IMG/VR virus record: IMGVR_UViG_3300025164_000635 | Span: 31,305 to 95,304 of that record | Source of the DNA: a virus | Reading direction: 5' to 3' (one strand) | Length of the DNA stretch: 64,000 nt | Shown: positions 8,929 to 15,599 of the stretch, piece after piece | Position numbering within the stretch: the stretch's first letter is position 1 | Layout: each line of letters starts with the position of its first letter | Notes under the pieces: model-generated | Told to the model about the DNA's origin: nothing | Database searches by the model: none | What the model saw: the letters and a program-made list of their open reading frames with translations, nothing else | Made by a program: the position numbers and the translations under genes

Positions 8929-9278
8929 GTCAAATCTGTCCTTTCCCGGATCGGGGCTTCTGTCCTTGCCAATAGTCGCTGGTTTCGGGCAGGTCCCTGG
9001 AGAAATAGTTTGAATCGCCCGGTTCGGTTAGTGTGCTGTCCAAAACCGACCCGCACGGGCATGTCTCCATCCACCTCGTCATCCCATAGCTCGCCAGGCC
9101 CTTCTGCCCAGACCGAGAAGGTGGGTTGGTCGAGATGCCGGTCGATGACGTGATAGATGGCGCCTCCTGCCGAGGACTCATAGTCAAACTGAGCAGGTCG
9201 GCCATTCTTTTCCCATAAGCCGAAGACGAAATCGTATTCATCGTCACCGGACTTAATCTGGCGTGGTTCGTCAGCCAT
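8925..9278 (-). CDS. Hypothetical protein in head operon
   Basis: This 117-aa acidic protein is not recognised. It starts at ATG 9278 and ends in a GTGA overlap with the zinc-ribbon gene, so the two are translationally coupled. It is rich in D, E, F and W in the first 60 residues and basic at the end. Confidence 0.65.
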   Translation of the reverse strand: MADEPRQIKSGDDEYDFVFGLWEKNGRPAQFDYESSAGGAIYHVIDRHLDQPTFSVWAEGPGELWDDEVDGDMPVRVGFGQHTNRTGRFKLFLQGPARNQRLLARTEAPIRERTDLT

Positions 9279-9516
9279 TTTGCCTCATCTGGATCAGGGG
9301 CCCTGAGTGTGGCTGTCTCTTCTGCCGGATCTCGCCCAGAAATTGAGCACCTTCTGCAGTGGTGATCTTCTGAAAAGTCCGAAGGGTTTCGACCTGCCTC
9401 TTCAAGGAGTTCAGGTAGAGGCCGCGTTGAATGGGCGGGACCGCATTCACTTTCTTGAGGGCCTCCACGATGTCTTCTCGGCCCCTGACCAGTCCTGGAT
9501 AGAGAACCATGCTCAT
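9271..9516 (-). CDS. Hypothetical small helical protein
   Basis: This 81-aa protein starts at ATG 9516, forming an ATGA overlap with the stop of the upstream gene; a longer start at 9648 would run inside that gene and is unlikely. It is mostly helical and basic (LYLNSLKRQVETLRTFQ). No family is recognised. It belongs to the chain of coupled small genes between portal and scaffold. Confidence 0.6.
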   Translation of the reverse strand: MSMVLYPGLVRGREDIVEALKKVNAVPPIQRGLYLNSLKRQVETLRTFQKITTAEGAQFLGEIRQKRQPHSGPLIQMRQNG

Positions 9517-9713
9517 CTCCTCTTGTGAGACCACTTCCGGGCGTTGGATGCAAAATTCGCCTTCTTGCGAATGGCCGTACTCTTGGCCCTCTTCCCGGCA
9601 GCGATACAGGCGGACGTCACACCGCCGTACCCTTGCCGCTTGCACCAAGCCGTGAAGCTGCCCTCACGCGACTTCTTGATGTGGATACCGCTCCTGCGTT
9701 TTCGCTTAGCCAT
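9513..9713 (-). CDS. Conserved small basic phage protein
   Basis: This 66-aa protein starts MAKRKRRSGIHIKKS at 9713. It is very rich in K and R, and the pattern GSFTAWCKRQGYGGVTSACI is recognisable from many phage and large-virus genomes, where it is a conserved small protein of unknown role. The basic charge suggests nucleic-acid or capsid-interior binding. An internal ATGA overlap couples it to the next gene. Confidence 0.65.
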   Translation of the reverse strand: MAKRKRRSGIHIKKSREGSFTAWCKRQGYGGVTSACIAAGKRAKSTAIRKKANFASNARKWSHKRR

Positions 9714-10038
9714 CGTCCTCCTCCTCATCCCACTCACCAGGTGGTCTGCCTCTAAAAAGAACCGGTTGGAACTCCAGGTCGTCCCGGGCATGGAAATCGG
9801 CCTGGACGTCTAGATCGACGACATGCACGGTCAGTCGGGCGACCACGGGGCCGGTCACCGGGATGAAGACGGAGGCATCGACCACGGCCAGCTCAATCTC
9901 GGCTTGCCCTGATTCTCCCAAGACGTAGATGTGGGTCTCGTGCCCTGTACCTTGAGACATAATGCGTAGTCGCCCAATACGCTCGGCCTTTTTCTGTACT
10001 TCTTCCCGGCTTTCCAGTCCCACGGACTGTGTGCTCAT
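9706..10038 (-). CDS. Hypothetical beta-rich protein
   Basis: This 110-aa protein starts at 10038 and overlaps the next gene by 8 bases. A helical N-terminus (EEVQKKAERIGRLR) is followed by a beta-rich middle and an acidic tail (EWDEEEDDG). No family is recognised; it is presumed to belong to the virion block. Confidence 0.6.
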   Translation of the reverse strand: MSTQSVGLESREEVQKKAERIGRLRIMSQGTGHETHIYVLGESGQAEIELAVVDASVFIPVTGPVVARLTVHVVDLDVQADFHARDDLEFQPVLFRGRPPGEWDEEEDDG

Positions 10039-10040
10039 GA

Positions 10041-10205
10041 TCAGGTCGATCCTTTCATTCGCATACGGCCCATGCTCTTTGGCATCTTCATATGTCTTCC
10101 TCTGGTCATCATTGAGTTGCTACTACTCTTCCGGCCACTATAGAAAGAGCCACGAGACCGGGAAGACGAGCGAGAACGATTCTTGGTGTATCGGTGTCCT
10201 GCCAT
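10041..10205 (-). CDS. Small Arg/Ser/Met-rich protein
   Basis: A 54-aa frame starts at ATG 10205 behind AGAGGTGATTCCT and stops at 10041, three bases before the next gene. It contains many R, S, K and M residues (RSRSSSRSRGSF; MKMPKSMGRMRM). The ribosome site, fit between neighbours and strongly basic composition support a real gene. It could be a DNA- or RNA-binding virion peptide, which is an inference from charge. Confidence 0.6.
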   Translation of the reverse strand: MAGHRYTKNRSRSSSRSRGSFYSGRKSSSNSMMTRGRHMKMPKSMGRMRMKGST

Positions 10206-10210
10206 AGGAA

Positions 10211-10543
10211 TCACCTCTTTCCTCTCACCTCGTACCAGGCGGATAAGGTGTTACCGTCCATGTTGAAAATCCAATAAATACGATAGTCCTTGTTGTGTGC
10301 CAGGCTCTTGACGAGAGGAGTCGTGAGTAATCGTCCTACGGCACTCCCACTCCCCTGCGTGCTGGCCGTCGTCACATCTTTGAATCCGCCACCCGTCACA
10401 TCGTAGACTTTTGCGACAAATGAGGTGGGGTCCTCAAGACCCCAGGAGGCTGGGATGGTGATGGCATAGGCCACCTTGGCCTCGACGCCATGTACCCGTT
10501 TGTCTTCGACAACCTTTCGATAGTCGATGATGGCGGTGGCCAT
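10211..10543 (-). CDS. Hypothetical beta-rich virion-block protein
   Basis: This 110-aa protein starts at 10543, overlapping by one base the stop of the upstream gene. It has the alternating hydrophobic pattern of an immunoglobulin-like or beta-sandwich fold (KVAYAITIPASWG, YRIYWIFNMDG). Small proteins of this type next to fibre genes are often neck or fibre accessory proteins; no family could be named. Confidence 0.55.
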   Translation of the reverse strand: MATAIIDYRKVVEDKRVHGVEAKVAYAITIPASWGLEDPTSFVAKVYDVTGGGFKDVTTASTQGSGSAVGRLLTTPLVKSLAHNKDYRIYWIFNMDGNTLSAWYEVRGKR

Positions 10544-10770
10544 TAGTGTTCCTCTCCTGGTCCGCCCGGCTCTTCTTCCAGAGTGAGCACGGGAACATTT
10601 TCCAGGGTCAGGCCAGGAAGACTAAGTAGAGTCAAAGAAAAGGTCAGACTGGCTAGGGTTAGTGTCGGCATGTCGTCCAGGGTCAAGAAAACTGTCTCGT
10701 TGAACTCACTGCCCGGTGGAAAATAGCCATTCGGAAAATAACTGGCTGGAAATAACAGATCGGGAAACAT
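10543..10770 (-). CDS. Small Leu/Thr-rich protein beside the fibre gene
   Basis: This 75-aa protein starts at 10770, three bases after the fibre gene stop. It has an unusual N-terminus rich in F, P and Y (LLFPASYFPNGYFPPGSEF), a Leu/Thr-rich middle (TLTLASLTFSLTLLSLPGL) and an acidic tail. No family is recognised. It is coupled to both neighbours. Confidence 0.5.
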   Translation of the reverse strand: MFPDLLFPASYFPNGYFPPGSEFNETVFLTLDDMPTLTLASLTFSLTLLSLPGLTLENVPVLTLEEEPGGPGEEH

Positions 10771-10773
10771 GGG

Positions 10774-12435
10774 TCACGTGAGATCATAGGTAATGGTCAG
10801 GCGATTCCCGTCCGCGTCCACGGTGGCCGAGATACGATTCTTGCTATCGGCCACCGCATTGCGGAAGATGGGACTGAGACCTGGTAGGCCGGAGAGCTTC
10901 CCGGCCAGGGCTGCGGCCATGATCGCCACAGCCTGTCGAAACGTCAGGCCCACCTCAATTGCATCTACCCGATCCAGCAGGGCGTCTGCGACCGCGTTCC
11001 TCTCTGCGACCGTCAGGGCAACTCCATCGGTTCCGGTATCGGCCAAGATAGATTGCGCGGTACTCTCCAGTGCTGCGGCCCCGGCCGATAGGTTATCGAG
11101 ATAGCCGGCTCGTAAGGCAGTCAGCCTTCCTTCCAGGTCGTCCACCTTTGATTCAATATCGGCCAGGTCTGCCGAAACAGAAGCACCGGTCGGCGTCCCT
11201 ACCTTAGTCTGGAGATCGTCTGTGTCGGCCAAAACGGATTGAGCGGTGCTTTCCAGAGCTGTAGCGCCCGCTGACAAGTTGTCCAGATAGCCGGCACGTA
11301 GTTCAGTGAGTCGGCCCTCCAGGTCATCTACCTTGCTCTCGATGTCAGCCAGGTCCGCCGAGAAGGATGTCCCAACTGGCGTCCCGAGCTTTGTCTGAAG
11401 ATCATCGGTGTCGGCCTGGATACTCACGGCGGTACTCTCCAGGGCGACTGCACCGCCCGACAGATTGTCCAGGTAGCCGGCCCGCAAGTCAGTTAATCGC
11501 CCTTCCAGGTCATCGACTTTCGACTCGATGTCGGCTAAGTCTGCCGAGAAGGAAATGCCCGTTGGCGTCCCTAGCTTGGTCTGAAGATCGTCCGTGTCGG
11601 CCAGAATTTCTGTGGCGGTACTTTGTAGCGCCACAGCACCACCTGACAGGTTATCCAAGTAAGCCGCGCGCACGGCGGTCAATCGTCCCTCCAGATCATC
11701 GGTCGCCGTCACGATAGACTGAGCCGTAGCTTCCAGTGCGACTGCCCCGGCTGATAGATTATCCAGGTAGCCAGCGCGCAGTGTGGTCAACCGTCCTTCC
11801 AGGTCATCTACTTTTGATTCGATGTCGGCTAAGTCTGCCGAGAAGGAACCTCCTGTGGGCGTTCCGATCTTGGCCTGGATGTCGTCCGTGTCGGCCAAGA
11901 TGGATTGAGCGGTGCTCTCCAGGGTCACTGCGCCCGCCGAGAGGTTATCCAGGTAGCCAGCGCGAGTGTCCGTAAGCCTCCCTTCCAGGTCATCGACTTT
12001 GCCCTCGACGTCTGCAATGTCGGCGGCCACAGAAACGCCCGTGGGCGTGCCAATCTTGGTCTGGAGATCGTCTGTGTCAGCTTGCACAGTAGCGAGTGCC
12101 GCGGCTGTGGAGAGAGCATCGATCTGATTGGTGCTCGTCTGAATGTTGACGCTTAGATCACACCATTCATTCCCAGCTACATCACTGAATGTGATATTTA
12201 TGTTGTCGGCGTTCATCTCTGAGGCCGACAACGTGACCTTGACCATCGTTCCGCTCGCGGGGGTAACGACTGGTAGTGTGGCTAGGTTGTTAAAGGGCCC
12301 TCCATCCAGGCTTACCTTGACATCGCCCGCCGCCAAGGTTGGATTCACCTGGAAGAGCTTCGTGTTAAATTGGCTAGTGAGACCAATGTAAAAGATGAAC
12401 TCTGTATTCTTCTTGGGCGGCAAATAGGAGGCCAT
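10774..12435 (-). CDS. Repeat-containing virion fibre protein
   Basis: This 553-aa protein has three parts. Residues 1-105 form a beta domain (NPTLAAGDVKVSLDGGPF) of the kind found at the base of phage fibres. Residues about 120-470 are five 62-aa repeats plus one short copy, each containing KVDDLEGRLT..RAGYLDNLS, predicted to form an elongated triple coiled coil. The C-terminus (RQAVAIMAAALAGKLSGLPG onward) is a trimerisation/cap segment seen in many phage fibres. It is likely a neck or head fibre given its place near the portal. Confidence 0.75.
   Translation of the reverse strand: MASYLPPKKNTEFIFYIGLTSQFNTKLFQVNPTLAAGDVKVSLDGGPFNNLATLPVVTPASGTMVKVTLSASEMNADNINITFSDVAGNEWCDLSVNIQTSTNQIDALSTAAALATVQADTDDLQTKIGTPTGVSVAADIADVEGKVDDLEGRLTDTRAGYLDNLSAGAVTLESTAQSILADTDDIQAKIGTPTGGSFSADLADIESKVDDLEGRLTTLRAGYLDNLSAGAVALEATAQSIVTATDDLEGRLTAVRAAYLDNLSGGAVALQSTATEILADTDDLQTKLGTPTGISFSADLADIESKVDDLEGRLTDLRAGYLDNLSGGAVALESTAVSIQADTDDLQTKLGTPVGTSFSADLADIESKVDDLEGRLTELRAGYLDNLSAGATALESTAQSVLADTDDLQTKVGTPTGASVSADLADIESKVDDLEGRLTALRAGYLDNLSAGAAALESTAQSILADTGTDGVALTVAERNAVADALLDRVDAIEVGLTFRQAVAIMAAALAGKLSGLPGLSPIFRNAVADSKNRISATVDADGNRLTITYDLT
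10999..12090 (-). repeat. 186-bp tandem repeat array inside the fibre gene
   Basis: The fibre gene contains five full 186-bp units and one short unit of about 108 bp, with a high level of identity between units. Each encodes a 62-aa block ending LDNLSAGAVALESTA or close to it. The short third unit lacks the block around GTPTG and SADLADIES, which suggests a unit lost by unequal recombination. Boundaries are approximate. Confidence 0.75.
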
Positions 12436-12438
12436 CGA

Positions 12439-12768
12439 TCATCCTGGTTGATAGATCGTAATGGAGTCGTTCACATTCATGAGGTCAGCCCCGCCTGGGC
12501 CAACCTTTTTCTTGCCGCCTCCTCCACTGCCTCCCTTGTCCTTCGTCTTCTTGCCCTGCCCCATCGGGCCTAATTCAAGCATGACCATTAGAGTTGACAG
12601 TTGTCGTTTTCGGGGCTCTTGAATCTCGACATTGACACCGGTCTGGGTAGTACGCCGACTGGCGGGCTCTTGAATCTCGACATTGACACCGGTCTGGGTA
12701 GTACGCCGACTGGCGGGCTCTTGAACCTCAACATCGACATCAACTTGGGTAATACGTCTCGTGCTCAT
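12439..12768 (-). CDS. Small protein with tandem 17-aa repeats
   Basis: This 109-aa protein has three N-terminal 17-residue repeats of the type RRTTQTGVNVEIQEPAS, then a basic Gly/Lys-rich linker (KKTKDKGGSGGGGKKK) and a short hydrophobic end. It sits between the fibre gene and another small virion gene. Beta-type repeats with a flexible linker suggest a surface or anchoring protein. No family is recognised. Confidence 0.6.
   Translation of the reverse strand: MSTRRITQVDVDVEVQEPASRRTTQTGVNVEIQEPASRRTTQTGVNVEIQEPRKRQLSTLMVMLELGPMGQGKKTKDKGGSGGGGKKKVGPGGADLMNVNDSITIYQPG
12613..12765. repeat. 51-bp direct tandem repeat (two near-identical copies, one diverged)
   Basis: Two adjacent 51-bp copies beginning GGGCTCTTGAATCTCGAC at 12613 and 12664 are virtually identical, and a third at 12715 is diverged. 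They encode the 17-aa repeats of the small protein on the minus strand. Near-identity at silent positions points to recent duplication or gene conversion. Confidence 0.85.
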
Positions 12769-12771
12769 AGA

Positions 12772-13131
12772 TTAGGGCCATTGGCGCACGATCATATTGA
12801 CGAGCCGAGCTTCTTCTTGTTCAACAGGCGTAGCCGCCGTGCCACTCCTGACCTGGAGAAACTTGACGCCTGCAAATCGTAACGGATTGGCGAGGGTGAT
12901 GTAGCGATCCTCTGCGGCCTGTACCGTAACCTCATTGTCATCGTCTCCGTAGAGATCCCGAACGACATCCGGGACGGAGCCCGCCAGGAAGGTAAAATCG
13001 GCGGCCGTCCACTCTGCCGGCATCTCAATCCCGACAAGCAGCAGACCATTCAGAGAGACTGCCTCGGACAGTGTGCCTGCCGCGGCGAAATGAACAGGAA
13101 GTACGAACAGTCTTGACATGCTTTGGCTCAT
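12772..13131 (-). CDS. Virion-associated small protein
   Basis: This 119-aa protein starts at 13131 and overlaps the stop of the next upstream gene by 4 bases. Its middle reads AEDRYITLANPLRFAGVKFLQVRSGTAA, a beta-rich pattern I have seen in phage proteins next to portal genes. It may be a decoration or internal head protein. No motif gives a function. Confidence 0.55.
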   Translation of the reverse strand: MSQSMSRLFVLPVHFAAAGTLSEAVSLNGLLLVGIEMPAEWTAADFTFLAGSVPDVVRDLYGDDDNEVTVQAAEDRYITLANPLRFAGVKFLQVRSGTAATPVEQEEARLVNMIVRQWP

Positions 13132-13460
13132 TCGAGTACCCCCAGAAGTACAATCTTGAGTGTGGCTCCCAGGGGAGCCACCACGGAAACGCCGGTCAAG
13201 GTAGCGCCTCCTAGGTAAGCGACCGTGCAGTCATACCCTGAGACAGCCCCGTTCAGCCGGAGCTCAATCACTTCGTCACTCGACAGGAAAAGAGAGGTGA
13301 CGCTTGACAGAGGGGCCGGGAAGAGATCGACTGCGCTGGCCGAGGCTGGCAGCTCCATCTCGTATTGCATCATCTCAGCATCCCCGGTCAGGAGGTTCTC
13401 AAACAGGGGTGAAATGCGATCACCGTTTGTGTCCAGCACCGATAGGAAGACCTGCTTCAT
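13128..13460 (-). CDS. Hypothetical beta-rich protein after the portal gene
   Basis: This 110-aa protein starts at 13460, overlapping the portal stop by 4 bases. It alternates hydrophobic and polar residues (TSLFLSSDEVIELRLNG) and contains no Cys cluster or catalytic motif. It is translationally coupled with the portal gene and the next small gene. Function unknown. Confidence 0.55.
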   Translation of the reverse strand: MKQVFLSVLDTNGDRISPLFENLLTGDAEMMQYEMELPASASAVDLFPAPLSSVTSLFLSSDEVIELRLNGAVSGYDCTVAYLGGATLTGVSVVAPLGATLKIVLLGVLE

Positions 13461-15073
13461 TTGGGTACTCCTGCAGGAACAGGTACGGGCGCGTTCTGCC
13501 CATTCCCGGACGGCTGGCCACCCCCGAAGGGAGCCGGCTTCGATTCCGCGATCGCCGTAGCCCGTTTGATCTCAAGCTCGTTCTCAAATTCCATGTCGGC
13601 CCGGATGCGGTCCTGCTCTGCTTCGGGATCGTGGACGCCAATCTCGGTCAGGTAGCTCAGGAGACTGATACCGCCCTTCGTGAGGCGGTTATTGAGCATG
13701 TCGGCTCGTTCGCTTACTTCCAGGGGGATTTGAGGATTCCAGATCAATAGTTGATTGAGGCGAAGATGGTCTTCCGAGAGGTTGACTGGCAAAGTAACGC
13801 CGGCCTGGGTCAATGCATTTCCATAGCCCATCAGGCCGGCCAAGATGATGCGATTTAAGTGCCGCATGGCGGTCGAGAAGTCGATGCGCTCAGCTTGTGT
13901 GTGCGCCATCGTCGGCCACATCCGGTAAGCCGTCACCGGGCCCGTGATCCGGCCGCCCGACACATCATCGTCACCCAGAGCGACGGCTGCAATGTCGGCC
14001 TGCCGGCGGATCTCGTTCCAAAGCTCAGCATCGTAATTGGCAAGACTGGCTGGCACTTCGGGATAGCGCAGGAAGTCGGCCTTGGGATCGCCTGAGTTGG
14101 GAGCTGCTCTCTTCACGCCCAAATTGAGAGCAGTCGATACTTCCCGGCCATGCTCATCGAGAACGGGCTGCATCTTCAGACCCTTCTCAACATTGGCAAC
14201 AGTCATGATCGGATGGGTGACTTCCCGGACGGCATCCCCTTTGTCAGCCGATCTGAAATTCTTCTCTCGCGTCAATCCTACCAGGTCGGGAATGTGACTA
14301 TTGCCCCAGAATCCATCGTCTCGAATGTGGGGGATATAGACGATGGGCACTCTCTTGAATGGGTGTGGCCCTTCCAGGATACCGTATCCTTCAACTTGGG
14401 CCACTTTGCCGTTCACCCGAATGACATAGCTGTCCGGCGTCCAGTGCTCCATGTAGAGGGCATCTTCATTCTCATCAACCTTGACCCCGTAGCGTGCGGC
14501 ATCCACAGATGAGATCAGATAGCCAATGTAGCACTCCCGCAGGTTCCACCATTGGCCCTTGTCGTAAACGGGTAGCAGCGTTCCTGGTGTGACCGGGAAG
14601 ATACGCAGGCGGGTCGCTAACTCAGTATCTTGGGGTTGCCACAGGACTTGCAGGCCATACCCGCCGAACACCTGGGTCATCAAGCCCACCCTCTGAATGA
14701 GCGCAGTCGCTTCTGAGTCATCCCAAGTGGAGCGTAAGAGGTCCTGAATAGAGGTCGCCTCAGCTCGTGAGGTGCTACTATCACCGCCCGGTTTCACGAC
14801 GATCTGGACAGGGTTTGAGAGGACATTGTGAGGCTGAATCCCGATCAGTACGTCACGGTGGACGCGACACACTTTCCCGATCGGGTTCAGGGCAAGGGGA
14901 TAGAGCTTGGGGCGATCTCCGGTCGCCGGATCGGAGATACTAGACTCAGGATCACGAATGGAGTCCCCGCGAAACCACGACAGATAATCCGCGTAGGCGG
15001 TTCGCCGGGCAGCCCACTCGTCTGAATTGTAGAGTTCTTCGTCTGGATTCTTGACCAGGCCAAAGCGTGCCAA
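13457..15073 (-). CDS. Portal protein
   Basis: This 538-aa protein has the size and position of a phage portal: directly after terminase in the leftward operon. It contains the acidic-aromatic N-terminus (NSDEWAARRTAYADYLSWF), a long beta-rich wing and the helical stem/crown (LSEDHLRLNQLLIWNPQIP, RADMLNNRLTKGG). The portal dodecamer forms the DNA entry vertex and binds terminase. The start is TTG at 15073 behind GAGGT; an in-frame stop lies just upstream and no ATG fits. Confidence 0.85.
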   Translation of the reverse strand: MARFGLVKNPDEELYNSDEWAARRTAYADYLSWFRGDSIRDPESSISDPATGDRPKLYPLALNPIGKVCRVHRDVLIGIQPHNVLSNPVQIVVKPGGDSSTSRAEATSIQDLLRSTWDDSEATALIQRVGLMTQVFGGYGLQVLWQPQDTELATRLRIFPVTPGTLLPVYDKGQWWNLRECYIGYLISSVDAARYGVKVDENEDALYMEHWTPDSYVIRVNGKVAQVEGYGILEGPHPFKRVPIVYIPHIRDDGFWGNSHIPDLVGLTREKNFRSADKGDAVREVTHPIMTVANVEKGLKMQPVLDEHGREVSTALNLGVKRAAPNSGDPKADFLRYPEVPASLANYDAELWNEIRRQADIAAVALGDDDVSGGRITGPVTAYRMWPTMAHTQAERIDFSTAMRHLNRIILAGLMGYGNALTQAGVTLPVNLSEDHLRLNQLLIWNPQIPLEVSERADMLNNRLTKGGISLLSYLTEIGVHDPEAEQDRIRADMEFENELEIKRATAIAESKPAPFGGGQPSGNGQNAPVPVPAGVPK

Positions 15074-15134
15074 AAGCCGAACCTCAGTAGCGCCTTCCTG
15101 CGCTCTGATTTCTCGGCTTCTCTAAAGCCCTGGC

Positions 15135-15341
15135 CTAACTTGTGGTCGTGGTGGGGGAAGGAATCGGGTAACGATCGACTTGAACCGAATTGCACTCAGG
15201 ACAGTTCAACTCAATCATCACTATGCCTTGTTCCATGTCGAAGGTCAGGTTGTAGAGGAATCTTGGTTTCTTTCCTCGGTCGGTCAGCCTGTTCACACAT
15301 GGTCTGCTTTTACACTCTGCCCGATAGGAGCCGTTCGGCAT
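15135..15341 (-). CDS. Small zinc-ribbon protein, Com-like
   Basis: This 68-aa protein has a first Cys pair near residues 10-15 and a second CPEC in VMIELNCPECNSVQVDRY. The layout recalls the small Com family of phage translational regulators (IEIKCPRC), but the first half is divergent. It lies between portal and terminase genes and downstream of a leftward promoter at 15397-15369. It could regulate translation of a neighbouring gene; this is a guess from family resemblance. Confidence 0.55.
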   Translation of the reverse strand: MPNGSYRAECKSRPCVNRLTDRGKKPRFLYNLTFDMEQGIVMIELNCPECNSVQVDRYPIPSPTTTTS

Positions 15342-15368
15342 CCATCGCCCTCAACCCAATTGTGGAAC

Positions 15369-15397
15369 ATCTTACAAGAATCTCTGTCGTTTGTCAA
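15369..15397 (-). promoter_or_regulatory. Leftward sigma70-type promoter inside the structural operon
   Basis: On the minus strand, TTGACA (15397-15392) is followed after 17 bases by TAAGAT (15374-15369). It lies within the 3' end of the small gene 15372-15599 and faces the Com-like and portal genes. A perfect -35 with correct spacing is strong, but use in vivo is untested. Confidence 0.6.
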
Positions 15398-15599
15398 TAT
15401 GGCGTCTCGTGACCACGCGCCTGAACCTTCCGCTTGCTCTAACCGACCGCAGACCGCCTCGGCTTCTCGGCTCGACCTGAATCTGAGGATTTGCAGTGTC
15501 TTCGATGAGCTGGGCCTGCCAGCGTATAACAATCTGCAACATTCGGCGTAACATTGACTGAACCTTGTCCAGTGACCAAAGTCCCATACGTTTGATCAT
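15372..15599 (-). CDS. Small basic protein coupled to terminase
   Basis: This 75-aa protein starts at ATG 15599, in an ATGA overlap with the terminase stop. It is helical at the N-terminus (LDKVQSMLRRMLQIVIRW) and very Arg-rich at the C-terminus. No family is recognised. A leftward promoter lies in its last codons. It may be spurious, but the overlap matches the style of its neighbours. Confidence 0.5.
   Translation of the reverse strand: MIKRMGLWSLDKVQSMLRRMLQIVIRWQAQLIEDTANPQIQVEPRSRGGLRSVRASGRFRRVVTRRHIDKRQRFL

Noticed and set aside
10999-12090. CRISPR array in the fibre gene
   Set aside because: The repeats are 186 bp, coding and contiguous, without unique spacers.
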